Source: Mycobacterium sp. NAZ190054
GTDB taxonomy: Bacteria > Actinomycetota > Actinomycetes > Mycobacteriales > Mycobacteriaceae
Direction of reading: 5' to 3'
Assembly: GCF_001545925.1 (NCBI RefSeq)
Contig: NZ_LMVQ01000146.1
Coordinates: 1-38,315, forward strand
Length of the DNA: 38,315 nucleotides
Shown here: one piece after another, positions 16,958 through 26,850 of the stretch
Numbering within the stretch: the stretch's first letter is position 1
Layout: every line of letters starts with the position of its first letter
Notes under the pieces: generated by a model
What the model saw: only the letters and a program-made list of their open reading frames with translations
What the model was told of the DNA's origin: nothing
Databases searched by the model: none
Made by a program: the position numbers and the translations under genes

Positions 16958-18364
16958 TCAGACGGATGCGTCGGTCAGCGCCGGCCGCACGTGCGCAGGG
17001 ATGGCATCGCGCGCGGTCGGTGTTGCCATCGCCTCGATGTCGACGAGATAACTGCCGCGCGGGTCGATCGTGGCGGGGTCCATCAGGTCATCGGCCAGCT
17101 CGGCGACCATGGCGCTGCAGTGAGCCACGAGGTTCGACCGACGAGTCAGCGCCTGCGCCGTCACCGCACCGCGTTGCTCGGCCGATGCCGACGGTCCCAA
17201 AGCCCGAACCGCCGCCAGCGTACGGCGATCCGCCTGATTGAACAGCGCTTCGGGAGCCGCCCCGAGGGCGGCGTAGTCGCGCTCGACCAGCCGCTGCATC
17301 CGCTCCGTAGCCCACCACTCGTCGTCCCGGTCTCCGGAATCCGGCTGCTGCCAGGGAACTTCGGGCGAATTGAACCAGACTGGAACGAAGGACGACAACC
17401 TCGGCGAGGCAAGGGAGGCCAATATCAGTGGATCGTCGGACAATTCCGTGACGATACTGGCCGCTGTCTCATGCCCTTTGGTGTCTTCGGCGTGCATGCA
17501 GATCACCGACTCCGACTTGATGCCGGGCCGCCAGTCCGCCGCGGACTCGCCGATATCGCGCAGTACGGCCCACATGTCCTCGATACTGACCTTTCCCCGT
17601 TCAGCATGGGCTGACATCACCTCACCGGAACGGGCCAGCCGCGCAGTGCATGACGGGAGAAAGGGAAGCTCGGGATCCTGGTAAGCAGCGCCGAAGTCGA
17701 AGGGCCCGCCGCTGCCGGAGTCCCACCATCCACGCTCGACGGCGTAGGACTCCGCGTCGGCAGAGATCAGGTCGTAGTCGGTGCGGATCGAGTAGGCGTT
17801 GGAAATGCTGGCCACCGTGGTCACCCGCTTGGCCGCCCAGTGTTTCCCCGCCGTCTCGACGATCCAAGCTGTCGAGGCGTCTGCGATCAGAAAGCCGTTG
17901 TGATAGGTCTGGTCCACAACCAGGTTCGTGGTGCCCGACTGACCGAACTCCTCCAGCAGGCCGATGAGAACTTGCAGCCCTTCGTCGGCCGACGCGGACC
18001 TCTCGAGCACGAGACGCAACAAATCCATTCCGAGGAGACCCGGTTCCGCGGACGCCTCCTCCCGGGACCACAGCGCCTCGTTACCGACACCGACGCCACG
18101 CTCGTTGACACCGTGCTCGAATCCCCAGATCCACCAAGGCTGCGAGCCGATGACGGCGTACGTTTCACCGACTTGCGGGACGGTGATGTAGGTAGCCCGC
18201 ACCGTGTCGCCGGGGTCGTGCCGAGCCGCCGGGATCCGGGTCAGGTATTGCGCTTCGTTCGGATTCCGATCGCTGTTCTTGGCAAGGATCGTGCGGCCAG
18301 AGGCAGTTGCCTCTCCGACGGCGACCATGGTGTCGCAGCTGGCTGCCCGGAAGTCGGTGTACAT
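16958..18364 (-). CDS. C69-family (U34) dipeptidase
   Basis: The 468-residue Ntn-hydrolase cleaves dipeptides or short peptides. The catalytic Cys10 lies in AASCDTMVAVG and would become the N-terminal nucleophile after removal of nine residues. Family motifs follow: ILAKNSDRNPNEAQ, WWIWGFEHGVNERGV, GMDLLRLVLERS, ASTAWIVETAGKHWAA and SNAYSIR. The start ATG 18364 has GGAG eight bases upstream; the ATG at 18400 has no site and would bury the nucleophile 21 residues deep. No signal peptide is visible, so it should act inside the cell. It is the last gene of the peptide-importer cluster (41 bases after the dppC stop), which suggests that it processes imported peptides. Confidence 0.88.
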   Translation of the reverse strand: MYTDFRAASCDTMVAVGEATASGRTILAKNSDRNPNEAQYLTRIPAARHDPGDTVRATYITVPQVGETYAVIGSQPWWIWGFEHGVNERGVGVGNEALWSREEASAEPGLLGMDLLRLVLERSASADEGLQVLIGLLEEFGQSGTTNLVVDQTYHNGFLIADASTAWIVETAGKHWAAKRVTTVASISNAYSIRTDYDLISADAESYAVERGWWDSGSGGPFDFGAAYQDPELPFLPSCTARLARSGEVMSAHAERGKVSIEDMWAVLRDIGESAADWRPGIKSESVICMHAEDTKGHETAASIVTELSDDPLILASLASPRLSSFVPVWFNSPEVPWQQPDSGDRDDEWWATERMQRLVERDYAALGAAPEALFNQADRRTLAAVRALGPSASAEQRGAVTAQALTRRSNLVAHCSAMVAELADDLMDPATIDPRGSYLVDIEAMATPTARDAIPAHVRPALTDASV

Positions 18365-18405
18365 GTCGTTCACTCCGTTCGTGTTCTCAGATTGATTCAT
18401 GCCGG

Positions 18406-19296
18406 TCAGGCGGTGCCACGGCTCTTGGCTCGGCTGCGCAAGGCGATGCCGACGAGGTTGAGACCCACGACAGTGACGATCAGTGCGAGACCCGGCACCA
18501 CCGTGATCCACCACTGAACCAGGATGTACTGCTTTCCGTCGGCCATGATCGATCCGAGCGACGGCATGTCCGGAGGAGCACCGATTCCGAGGAACCCCAG
18601 CGTCGACTCGTAGACGATCACCGCTGCGACGTCCAGGGCCGCCAGAACCAGCACAGCCGTGATATTGGTTCGCACAAGGTATTTCCGGAGTATGCGAGCC
18701 GGGGTCGCACCCATCGCCACCGAAGCCCGCACGTAGTCCGTCGACTTCTCGAGTTGGGTGGCGCTGCGTACGACGCGCGCGTAGGTCGGCCACATCGCCA
18801 GCGTCAGGACCGCGGTCAACGACCAGAACGACGGTTCGGAGACGGAAAGCACCGCGACGGCGAGCACGATGAACGGCAGTGCCATCTGGATATCGGTCAG
18901 GCGCATGAGCACCGTGTCGAGTAGACCCCCGAAGTAACCTGATGCCAATCCCACCACGAATCCGACGACGATGGCGATCGCGATGACCGTGATGGCGATC
19001 GCGAACGAGGTCTGCAGACCCATGGCGATCCGCACGGCCATGTCGCGCCCGACCTGGTCGGTGCCGAGCAGGTGACCATCAGAGGATGGGGGAAGATACG
19101 CGCGCGCAGGATTCACCACGGTGTCCGACGGCGGCGCCAGCACCGGGAGAAGTACCGCGGTCAGTGCGGCGAAGAGAATGATCGCCGAACCGATGTACAT
19201 GGTGATGGTCCGGGGAAACCACGCGAGTCGCTGCCTCGAGGGACTCGCGAGAATGGCGCCATCCTGTATTTCGTGTTCACCCGGCACCGTCGTCAT
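18406..19296 (-). CDS. Peptide/nickel-type ABC importer permease, DppC-like
   Basis: The 296-residue membrane protein has an N-terminal helix (TITMYIGSAIILFAALTAVLL), the conserved HLLGTDQVGRDMAVRI segment of DppC/OppC proteins, five further helices, and the EAA coupling loop YVRASVAMGATPARI that contacts the ATPase. The start ATG 19296 overlaps the dppB-like stop by four bases (ATGA), so the two permeases are translationally coupled. Together they would form the membrane channel of a dipeptide/oligopeptide importer. Glutathione or nickel cannot be excluded as substrate, since the families are close. The protein is intact, unlike the ATPase of the same locus. Confidence 0.9.
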   Translation of the reverse strand: MTTVPGEHEIQDGAILASPSRQRLAWFPRTITMYIGSAIILFAALTAVLLPVLAPPSDTVVNPARAYLPPSSDGHLLGTDQVGRDMAVRIAMGLQTSFAIAITVIAIAIVVGFVVGLASGYFGGLLDTVLMRLTDIQMALPFIVLAVAVLSVSEPSFWSLTAVLTLAMWPTYARVVRSATQLEKSTDYVRASVAMGATPARILRKYLVRTNITAVLVLAALDVAAVIVYESTLGFLGIGAPPDMPSLGSIMADGKQYILVQWWITVVPGLALIVTVVGLNLVGIALRSRAKSRGTA

Positions 19297-20288
19297 GCCT
19301 GTGCTCCCCTCAGCCGTGCACCGTTGCGCAGCAACGCCGACCACCTCGTCGGACTCGAACGGGCTCCGGCACGGTTGTCGATGGCCATCCGCCTGTCGAT
19401 GCGGCCGTACGACAGGTCGACCATCAAGTTCAGCAAGAGGAATATCAGCGCCGTCACCAGCGTGATCACCTGCATCAGGGGGTAGTCCCGCCGCAGCACG
19501 GTGTTGAGGGTGAGCAGACCCATGCCGGGGTAGTTGAAGATGTACTCCACCACCACCGCGCCGCCGAGTAGGTATCCGAACTGAGCACCCAGCACCGTCA
19601 GCAGCGGTACTCCGCTGAGCCGTAACGCATGCCGCCATGCAATGCGACCTGTGGAAAGCCCCCTCGCGCGCAGCGCCACCGCCATCTCGCTGCGGAGCGT
19701 GTCGACGACGTTGGTGCGCACCACATTGGCGATCACCGCCGTGAGCGGTGCCGCCAACGCAATGCTGGGCAGCACCAGAGAGATCGGGCCGACGTAACCG
19801 ACCGTCGGGAAGAGTCCCGACTTCACCGCCACGAACGAGCCGAGCATGATGGCGACCCAGAAGTTCGGCATTGACTGCAGCACGATCGTGAGGATGTTGA
19901 CCGTCCGGTCCGACCAGCGATCCTCGCGCCGCGCCGCGAACACCCCGAGCGCGACACCGGCCAGAACGCTCAGTACGAGCGCAACCATCGCCAGCAATGC
20001 CGTGTAGGGCAACGCCTTCAAGACGAGATCCAGGGCTCCGCCCTGGAAGAAGTACGACTCTCCGAAGTCGCCGCGAACCATCTGCTGCAGGAAGCGCCAG
20101 TATTGGGTGAACAGCGGCTGATCGAGTCCGAGTTCGCTACGGATCTGTGCAGCGGCCGCCTCGTTGGCAGTCGGCGCGATCACTCGCACCGGGTCGCCCG
20201 GGATCAGACGCAGCATGAAGAACACGAGGCTTACGACACCCAGGAGAACGACCAGTGTCTGAACAACCTTGCGAAACAAGTAGGTCAA
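19293..20288 (-). CDS. Peptide/nickel-type ABC importer permease, DppB-like
   Basis: The 331-residue protein starts with the classic DppB/OppB signature (FRKVVQTLVVLLGVVSLVFFMLRLIPGDP), has six membrane helices, the EAA loop MAVALRARGLSTGRI and the family segment VVVEYIFNYPGMG. The start appears to be TTG 20288; no ATG or GTG closer to the homologous N-terminus is available. It pairs with the overlapping DppC-like gene. It lies 70 bases downstream of the substrate-binding lipoprotein gene, with a strong hairpin in the gap. The last 40 residues are a basic tail (RSSPTRWSALLRNGARLRG) outside the conserved domain. Confidence 0.9.
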   Translation of the reverse strand: MTYLFRKVVQTLVVLLGVVSLVFFMLRLIPGDPVRVIAPTANEAAAAQIRSELGLDQPLFTQYWRFLQQMVRGDFGESYFFQGGALDLVLKALPYTALLAMVALVLSVLAGVALGVFAARREDRWSDRTVNILTIVLQSMPNFWVAIMLGSFVAVKSGLFPTVGYVGPISLVLPSIALAAPLTAVIANVVRTNVVDTLRSEMAVALRARGLSTGRIAWRHALRLSGVPLLTVLGAQFGYLLGGAVVVEYIFNYPGMGLLTLNTVLRRDYPLMQVITLVTALIFLLLNLMVDLSYGRIDRRMAIDNRAGARSSPTRWSALLRNGARLRGAQA

Positions 20289-20314
20289 TGGATTGCTTTC
20301 GCTCTGCTCGTGCG

Positions 20315-20354
20315 CGGTGGGGTGGGGCCACGCTGTGGCGACCCCACCCCACCG
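20315..20354 (-). terminator. Strong GC hairpin between lipoprotein and permease genes
   Basis: Perfect 13-bp arms CGGTGGGGTGGGG (20315-20327) and its complement (20342-20354) enclose a 14-base loop that itself contains CCAC-gct-GTGG. It starts four bases beyond the lipoprotein stop codon. There is no T-tract. The position is typical of an attenuator or 3'-end stabiliser that yields more binding protein than permease. Confidence 0.6.
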
Positions 20355-20357
20355 TCG

Positions 20358-21953
20358 TCACTCCGCCATGGTGATGTCTTGGATCCGGAAGTACGAGTTC
20401 GGCCACACCTCGAACCCCTGCAGGGAGTCGCTGTACGCGGTCGCGAGTTCACTTGCGAACATCGGGAACTCGGGAAGCGAGGTCTCGATGGTCGGCAGCA
20501 CTTCGTTGCGGAAGACCTCAGCGCGCTGCTGTGGATCCATTGTCGCGGCTTCCTTCTCGAGAACGGCCGCCACTTCCGGTAGTGGCGCGCCCGTCACGAG
20601 GGCGTTGCGGAACAGCGACAGCAACACCACCTCGGGATCCGTGGATGCGATGAACCAGCCGTGGTCGTAGAGGTCGCATGCCTGCGGGTCGAAGAGCAGT
20701 TGGTTGTAGCGCGCCACCTCAAGGGTCTGCAACCTCGACTTGATGCCGATATCGGCGAGGTTCTGGACGATGTACTCGCCGTACTCCTTGGTCTTCGGGT
20801 AGAAGCCCACCGACACGCAGTATTCGAGTTCGCGGAGACCTTCACCGTTGGGGTAACCGGCTTCGGCCAGCAGTTGCCGGGCCTTCTCCGGGTCGTAGGT
20901 CGGGAAGGTGGGGCTGTTCCCGGAGAACTTCTGCATCGAGGTCAAAAAGCTGGTGTTGACCTCGCCGCTACCCATCATGATGTTGTCGACGATGGTCGGG
21001 ACGTCGATCGCATGCGCGATCGCTTGCCGGAGCTTGACATTGTCCATCGGAGCCTTCTGGATTCGGAAGGCGGTCCACTTGGACTCCACGGTCGGGGTGC
21101 GCTGAACCGCGAGCCCGGGTGTCGCTTCGATGACAGGAATCTGGTCGGGCTCGACGCGGTCGATGATCTGCGCCTGACCTGACTGCAATGCGGCGAGCCG
21201 GGTCTGGCTGTCACCGACGAAGCGGAAGTAGAAATCCTTGACCGCCGGCTGCTCACCCCAGTATTCGGGGTTGGCGGTCAACTTGACCCCGGTCTCCTCT
21301 CCCTCGTAGGAGTCCCACATGTAGGGTCCGGTACCGACCATTTTCTCGTCCAAGTTGCCGGACTCGATGAGATGGGCGGGCGCGACGACCGCCGAGACGC
21401 CGCTGGCGAGCAGTGCCAACGTCGCGGCGAAGGGCTCTCCGGTGTTGATGCGCACGGTGTGGTCGTCGACCACCTCGGCGGTGAACTGATTCGGGAACGA
21501 GAACGAGCCCGTCACCTCAGGATTCGATACATACTCGATCGATGCCTTGACGTCGTTGGCCGTCAACGGCGTGCCGTCGTGGAAGGTCACCCCTTCCCGG
21601 AGCTTGAACTCCCAGATTTCAGGTTCAGGATTGGACCACTCCGTTGCCAGCAACGGTTGGTACTCCAGGTCCTCGTCCAAGGTGAGCAGACCCTCGTATA
21701 CGGCCTGTTGCAGCCGGTCCTGACTCAGGAGTGTGTGGTCGAAGGGATCCCATCGTCCTGCCAGATTCTCAGCGGACAGGAAGGTGATGGAGCTTCCTCC
21801 ACCGTCTCCGGCGGGAACCGGGCCGCTCGGAGCGGGGCTGCAGGCCGTCAACGCGATCGCCGCAGCGAGCACCGCGGCACCACCTTTGACACACACGCCG
21901 CGCGGACCGGCGAACCCCCTGCCCGAACGGATCACTCGTCTTACGGCACTCAC
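20358..21953 (-). CDS. Peptide-binding lipoprotein of an ABC importer (SBP family 5)
   Basis: The 531-residue solute-binding protein has a lipoprotein signal ending in the lipobox ALTAC (Cys38), so it should be anchored to the outer face of the plasma membrane. Family-5 motifs include LAGRWDPFDHTLLSQ, VYEGLLTLDEDL, WEFKLREGVTFHDGTPLTANDV, GTGPYMWDSY and RQAIAHAIDVPTIV. It delivers di- or oligopeptides, or a related solute, to the DppB/DppC-like permeases. The start is GTG 21953 with AGGAGG four bases upstream, one of the best ribosome sites in the window. The ATPase gene ends 68 bases upstream, so the order is ATPase, lipoprotein, permease B, permease C, dipeptidase. Confidence 0.92.
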   Translation of the reverse strand: MSAVRRVIRSGRGFAGPRGVCVKGGAAVLAAAIALTACSPAPSGPVPAGDGGGSSITFLSAENLAGRWDPFDHTLLSQDRLQQAVYEGLLTLDEDLEYQPLLATEWSNPEPEIWEFKLREGVTFHDGTPLTANDVKASIEYVSNPEVTGSFSFPNQFTAEVVDDHTVRINTGEPFAATLALLASGVSAVVAPAHLIESGNLDEKMVGTGPYMWDSYEGEETGVKLTANPEYWGEQPAVKDFYFRFVGDSQTRLAALQSGQAQIIDRVEPDQIPVIEATPGLAVQRTPTVESKWTAFRIQKAPMDNVKLRQAIAHAIDVPTIVDNIMMGSGEVNTSFLTSMQKFSGNSPTFPTYDPEKARQLLAEAGYPNGEGLRELEYCVSVGFYPKTKEYGEYIVQNLADIGIKSRLQTLEVARYNQLLFDPQACDLYDHGWFIASTDPEVVLLSLFRNALVTGAPLPEVAAVLEKEAATMDPQQRAEVFRNEVLPTIETSLPEFPMFASELATAYSDSLQGFEVWPNSYFRIQDITMAE

Positions 21954-22021
21954 ATAGCCTCCTCACTAGAAACAATCGAAACTCGACAACCCGACGGCCG
22001 GGCGTATAAGTCGGACGGCGC

Positions 22022-23739
22022 TCAGCCCACCGCGCCGACCCTGTCCCGTTGCCGACCGACGAGGGTCTCCAGCAGCTCAGCGCGTCGGCGCCGTTGCACC
22101 ACCGGATCCGGAACAGGCACAGACGCCACCAGCTGCTGGGTGTAGGCGTTCTCGGGGTTGCCCAGAACAGCAGGCGCCGAGCCAGATTCGGCGATGCGGC
22201 CCGCCTGCAGCACGACGATGTCGTCGGCGACCGTGGCAACGACACCGAGGTCATGCGTGATGAGCACACAGGCGAACCCGAGTTCGCCCATCAACTCACG
22301 GAGCAGTTCGACCACTCGTGCCTGAACCGAGACGTCCAGCGCAGATGTCGGTTCGTCGGCGATCACCAGGGCGGGGTCCAACGCCAACGCCCTCGCGATG
22401 GCCACCCGTTGCCGTTGTCCACCGGAAAGCTCGTGGGGGAAGCGGTCGGCGAAAGATGTGGGGAGGTGGACGGCATCGAGCATTTCCGCAACCCGGGAAG
22501 CGCGTGACTTCGGGGTCCCGACTTTATGGATGTCGAGCGGTTCACGGACAGCTTCCGCGACGGTCCGGCGCGGGTAGATCGACGCCCGCGGATCCTGGAA
22601 CACCACGCCCAACGAGCCGGTCAGACGGCGGCGCGCTTTGCCCTTGACAGTGGCGAGGTTCTCACCCAACACGGTGACAGCCCCTGACGTCGGCAGGAGC
22701 AATCCGGAAAGGCATTGCGCGATGGTCGATTTTCCGGAGCCGGACTCGCCGACCAGACCAAGTAGCCGCCCCTCGCCCAGGTCGAAGCTCACACCGTCCA
22801 CGGCTCTGACGGCCTTCCGGCCGGACCCGTAGATGACGCGCAGGTTTTCAACCGACAGCACCGGGGCGACGAGGGGCGCAGGCGGTGTCTCGGTAACCTG
22901 CGCAACGGACGCTTCCGGAATGCGAGGTACGGCAGCGATCAACTCCCGGGTGTACTGCTCAGCCGGCGAGGCGAAAATCTGCTCCGTAGCCCCGGTCTCG
23001 ACGATTTTTCCATCACGCATCACCACGACGCGGTCGGCCAGATCGGCGACGACACCCATGTTGTGAGTGATCAACACGATGGTCGACCCATGCTTGTCCC
23101 TGCACTCCCGAAGAAGCTCGAGAACGGCGGCCTGGACTGTCACGTCGAGGGCTGTCGTCGGCTCGTCGGCGATGATGACCTTCGGACGCATGGCAAGGGC
23201 CATCGCGATCGTCACCGCTGTTTCTGCCCGCCGCTCAACTCGTGCGGGAACGACGCCAATCTGCTTTATGGATCGGGCAGCCCGACAGCCCCGAGCATCT
23301 CGACGGCATACGCACGAGCTGCCTTGCGGCTCATCTTCTTGTGCAGGCGGAAAGTCTCGACAAGCTGCTGACCGATGGAGAAGACCGGACTCAGTGCGAC
23401 GGACGGTTCCTGGAAGATCAACGCGAGATCTTTCCCCCGAAGTGATGCGAAGTCCGTCTCCGGCAGCCCTATCAACTCCGTCTCGCCGAAGCGGATGTGG
23501 CCACTCGCGGCGGCCGTCGGGGGAAGGAGACCCATCGCAGCACGCATGGAAACGCTTTTGCCGGAACCTGATTCACCGACCAATGCCACGATCTCGCCCT
23601 CGTGCACGTCGAGATCGAACCCACGCAGCGCTTCTACACTTCCCCGCTCGGTCTCGAAAGTCACCCGGGTGTCACGGAACGAGAGAACGGGATTCCTCGC
23701 GACGTCACCGGCGGGACTTGCGGGGGTGGAGCCGGACAA
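22022..23739 (-). pseudogene. Fused double-ATPase of the peptide importer, disrupted by a stop and a frameshift
   Basis: Intact, this would be a DppD-DppF fusion of about 570 residues energising the importer. NBD1 begins ARNPVLSFRDTRV with Walker A GESGSGKS. It is interrupted by TAA 23266-23268 (after GLPDP) and, 50 bases on, by a one-base shift at about 23215 just after LSGGQKQR. Reading then resumes in another frame as VTIAMALAMRPKV with Walker B IIADEPTTALD. NBD2 is complete (GESGSGKS, LSGGQRQR, LVIADEPTSALD, LITHD). Between the lesions the frame still reads RLASFPHELSGG, so decay is recent or one lesion is a sequencing error. The start TTG 23739 has AAGGA seven bases upstream; a GTG at 23805 lacks a site. 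The second half could be made from GTG 23215 but would lack NBD1's Walker A and signature. Confidence 0.8.
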
Positions 23740-23821
23740 AAGTTGATCCTTCGATCGGGTACTGAGGAACGGTCTGCAAGACCTGCAGCAGACCGGCTCA
23801 ACCACCGACAGTGGATACCAG

Positions 23822-23863
23822 CTACTGCCAGTAGATAGTTTTGCGTATATACAGCCCCGTCAA
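23822..23863 (-). promoter_or_regulatory. Candidate promoter and dyad upstream of the importer operon
   Basis: Minus-strand TTGACG (23863-23858) is a good -35 candidate, with A/T-rich sequence 17-20 bases downstream (AACTAT or TATCTA) as possible -10. A perfect dyad CTACTG-c-CAGTAG (23822-23834) overlaps or follows the -10 region, which suits a repressor site. No dedicated regulator gene is adjacent. Confidence 0.4.
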
Positions 23864-23930
23864 ATCGCGGCCCACGAGTTGACATGAACGTAACAATGGC
23901 CTCATGCGGATCCGGCGATCGCTTCACCGG

Positions 23931-25382
23931 TCAGCGCGTGCCACTGACCGGTCCCGCTGCATCGGACATCAGCGGGGCCAGCCGCTCGGCCGAGCGCAGT
24001 GCCCGCCGGGAGGTCGCGAACAGGCCGAGGCCGAGGATCACCAGCCCCAAGGCGATACACACGAACCACAGTGGCCTCGCGGCCCTCGCGAAATCGGTGG
24101 CGCCGGCCGCCATCGCCGAACCGGCGAGCGAACCACACAGCGCCACACCGATACTCACGCCGACCTGGCGGCTCGTCGCCGTCACCGCCGACGCCGCGCC
24201 GGCCCGGTCGAGCGGCATTCCGCTCACCGCGGCGTTGGTGATCGGCGCATTGACCATCGCGAAGCCGATGCCGAACACCGCGAAGATCACCAGCAGCCAC
24301 CACACCGGCGTCGTCGCGGTCAGGAAGGTCAGCATCGTCGCGGCCGCGGTGATCGTCACCCCGGCCACCACCAGGGACGGCCGGGCACTGTGGCGGCCGA
24401 CGAGCCGGCCCGACAGCGGCGAGAACAGCAGAGCGCCGACGGCGATCGGCAGGTAGATGAGACCCGTCTGCATCGCCGAGAAGCCGCGCCCGCTCTGCAG
24501 GTACAGCGACATGATGAACAGGAAGGCACTCCACGCGGCGAACGCGCTGACCGCGTTGACGGTCGCCGAGCTGAACGGGATGCTGCGGAAGAACCGGAGG
24601 TCCAGAAACGGGTCGTGGCGGCGCGACTCGAAGCCCAGGAACGCCACCAGCGCCAGCACGGCGACGACGCCGACCGCGACGACGCGTGGGTTGGTCCAAC
24701 CGAGCACCGGCCCCTCGATGAGGGTGAACACGATGCCGAACAGGAAGAGGATCGCCAGACCCTGCCCGACGGGGTCGACGTTGCGCATCGTCGCCGACCT
24801 GGACTCCGGGACGAACATGGCGGTCAGCACGATGGCCGCCGCGCAGATCGGCAGATTGATCCAGAAAACCCAGCGCCAGCCGACGGTCTCGATCAGCAGG
24901 CCGCCCACGATCGGTCCGGCCGCCAGGGAGATCCCGGTGATCCCGCCCCAGATCCCCAGCGCCCGCGCCCGCTCCACCGGCGTCGTGAACACCTGCGAAA
25001 TAATGGACAACGCAACAGGATTGAGCATGGATCCGCCGATGCCCTGCAGGAAGCGGGCGCCGATCAACGCGTCGATGGTCGGCGCCAGGCTGCAGGCCAG
25101 CGAGCCGAGGGCGAACAGGGCCAGTCCGGTCTGGAACACGCGCCTCCGGCCGAAGCGGTCGCCGGTGGCCCCGGCCAGCATCAGTAGCGAGGCCAGCACC
25201 AGGGTGTAGATGTCGACCACCCACTGCATCTGCGCCGACGTCGCCGACAGATCCCGGCGGATCGACGGGATCGCCACATTCACGATGGTCGCGTCCATCG
25301 ACACGATGAGCAGACTCAGGCAGCAGGACACCAGGACGATGGCCTTGCGCCTGGGCGTCATCGACCCGACCGTCGTGTCCAC
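23931..25382 (-). CDS. DHA2-family MFS drug:proton antiporter (14 membrane helices)
   Basis: The 483-residue transporter has the EmrB/QacA layout. Helix 1 carries the family motif [14 protein letters not shown], followed by [18 protein letters not shown], motif [32 protein letters not shown], and motif C-like [19 protein letters not shown] in helix 5. Fourteen hydrophobic segments can be traced. The likely role is proton-driven efflux of hydrophobic drugs or endogenous metabolites from the plasma membrane. The start GTG 25382 was taken; ATG 25361 ([11 protein letters not shown]) is a possible shorter start. It lies upstream of the importer operon on the same strand but with a 190-base gap that holds its own promoter signals, so it is probably a separate unit. 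No regulator gene is next to it. Confidence 0.88.
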   Translation of the reverse strand: MDTTVGSMTPRRKAIVLVSCCLSLLIVSMDATIVNVAIPSIRRDLSATSAQMQWVVDIYTLVLASLLMLAGATGDRFGRRRVFQTGLALFALGSLACSLAPTIDALIGARFLQGIGGSMLNPVALSIISQVFTTPVERARALGIWGGITGISLAAGPIVGGLLIETVGWRWVFWINLPICAAAIVLTAMFVPESRSATMRNVDPVGQGLAILFLFGIVFTLIEGPVLGWTNPRVVAVGVVAVLALVAFLGFESRRHDPFLDLRFFRSIPFSSATVNAVSAFAAWSAFLFIMSLYLQSGRGFSAMQTGLIYLPIAVGALLFSPLSGRLVGRHSARPSLVVAGVTITAAATMLTFLTATTPVWWLLVIFAVFGIGFAMVNAPITNAAVSGMPLDRAGAASAVTATSRQVGVSIGVALCGSLAGSAMAAGATDFARAARPLWFVCIALGLVILGLGLFATSRRALRSAERLAPLMSDAAGPVSGTR

Positions 25383-25432
25383 CCGGTCATCGTCAGTTCA
25401 CGACCGTGGACGGGGCAAGTGACGGGAAGCCG

Positions 25433-25453
25433 GCGCTCGCCGACGACGAGCGC
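25433..25453 (-). terminator. Hairpin downstream of gltA2
   Basis: A perfect 7-bp stem (GCGCTCG and CGAGCGC) with a 7-base loop lies about 47 bases past the gltA2 stop in the gap before the antiporter gene. No T-tract follows, so this is a candidate only. Confidence 0.4.
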
Positions 25454-25499
25454 GCGTGAAATGACCCTCGCGGACCGCGCCGCGTGGACCGGGCCCGGG

Positions 25500-26804
25500 T
25501 CAGCGGGCGTCGAGGCCGGTGTAGTCGCGCTCGGTGTAGCCGGTGTAGATCTGCCGCGGGCGACCGATCTTGTTCGGCTCGCCGTGCATCTCCCGCCAGT
25601 GCGCGATCCAGCCCGGCAGCCGGCCCAGCGCGAAGAGCACCGTGAACATCCGCGTCGGGAAGCCCATCGCCCGGTAGATCACACCGGTGTAGTAGTCGAC
25701 GTTCGGGTAGAGCTTGCGTTCGATGAAGAAGTCGTCGGTCAGCGCGATCTCTTCGAGCTCCTTGGCGATGTCGAGCAGCTCGTCCTTGACGCCGATCTTG
25801 CCGAGGATCTTGTCGGCCTGCTCCTTGACGATGCGCGCCCGCGGGTCGTAGTTCTTGTACACGCGGTGACCGAAGCCCATCAGCTTGACGTTGTCCTCGC
25901 GGTTCTTGACCTTCTTGACGAACGTCGCGACGTCGTCGTCACCCTGGCGGATCTTCTCCAGCATCTCCAGCACGGCCTGGTTGGCGCCGCCGTGCAGCGG
26001 CCCCCACAGCGCGTTGATGCCGCCGGAGATCGACGTGAACAGGTTGGCCTGCGACGAACCCACCAGCCGCACCGTCGACGTCGAGCAGTTCTGCTCATGG
26101 TCGGCGTGCAGGATGAACAGCATGTCCAGCGCCCGCACGATCTCCGGGTCGACCTCGTAGGGCTCGGCCGGGAACCCGAACGTCATCCGCAGGAAGTTCT
26201 CCACCAGCGTCAGCGAGTTGTCCGGGTACAGGAACGGCTGCCCCTCGGACTTCTTGTACGCATACGCCGCGATGGTCGGCAGCTTGGCCAGCAACCGGAT
26301 CGTGGACAACTCGACCTGCTTGGGATCGAACGGGTCCAGCGAGTCCTGGTAGTACGCGCTGAGCGCGTTCACCGCGCTGGAGAGCACCGGCATCGGGTGC
26401 GCGTTGCGGGGGAAACCGTCGAAGAACCGCTTGAGGTCCTCGTGCAGCAGCGTATGCCGCTGGATCTGGGTGGTGAACTTCTCCAGCTGCTCGGCGGTCG
26501 GCAGCTCACCGTAGATCAGCAGATAGCTGACCTCGATGAACGTCGACTTCTCGGCGAGCTGCTCGATCGGGTAGCCGCGGTAGCGCAGGATGCCGGCGTC
26601 ACCGTCGATGTACGTGATCGCACTCTTGGTCGACGCCGTGTTGACGAAGCCACCGTCGAACGTCGTGTAGCCGCTCTTGGCCAGCAGCGAACCCAGCGCG
26701 ATACCGTCCGCGCCCTCGGATGCTTTGACGATGTCGAGTTCGAGCTCGCCGCCTGGGTAGACCAGCGTGGCGTGCTCCTGCCCGGCTTCGGCGTTATCGG
26801 CCAC
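25500..26804 (-). CDS. gltA2: Citrate synthase, type II (main TCA-cycle enzyme)
   Basis: The 434-residue enzyme condenses acetyl-CoA and oxaloacetate to citrate. It has the long N-terminal extension of hexameric type II synthases ([16 protein letters not shown], then [21 protein letters not shown]). Active-site residues are in place: [12 protein letters not shown] (His236), GPLHGGANQ (His271), MGFGHRVYK (His313) and the catalytic Asp370 in YPNVDYYTG. It corresponds to Rv0896. The start is GTG 26804 with AGGGATC seven bases upstream. It is transcribed alone; the upstream gap holds a 17-bp dyad near a TACCTT box. The second synthase, citA, lies 1.6 kb away on the other strand. Confidence 0.95.
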   Translation of the reverse strand: MADNAEAGQEHATLVYPGGELELDIVKASEGADGIALGSLLAKSGYTTFDGGFVNTASTKSAITYIDGDAGILRYRGYPIEQLAEKSTFIEVSYLLIYGELPTAEQLEKFTTQIQRHTLLHEDLKRFFDGFPRNAHPMPVLSSAVNALSAYYQDSLDPFDPKQVELSTIRLLAKLPTIAAYAYKKSEGQPFLYPDNSLTLVENFLRMTFGFPAEPYEVDPEIVRALDMLFILHADHEQNCSTSTVRLVGSSQANLFTSISGGINALWGPLHGGANQAVLEMLEKIRQGDDDVATFVKKVKNREDNVKLMGFGHRVYKNYDPRARIVKEQADKILGKIGVKDELLDIAKELEEIALTDDFFIERKLYPNVDYYTGVIYRAMGFPTRMFTVLFALGRLPGWIAHWREMHGEPNKIGRPRQIYTGYTERDYTGLDAR

Positions 26805-26850
26805 TGGGATCCCTTCATGTCTGTCGGGTGTATCGCAACTCGCGGAGTCT

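Noticed and set aside
22022..23215. The second ATPase half as an independent intact gene
   Set aside because: It begins in the middle of NBD1, just after the signature motif, and the missing part lies in frame-shifted sequence directly upstream, so it is a fragment of a broken fusion.
16958..25382. Prophage, integrative element or IS-bounded island
   Set aside because: No integrase, transposase, tRNA gene or flanking direct repeat was found at either edge; only the gene order suggests insertion.
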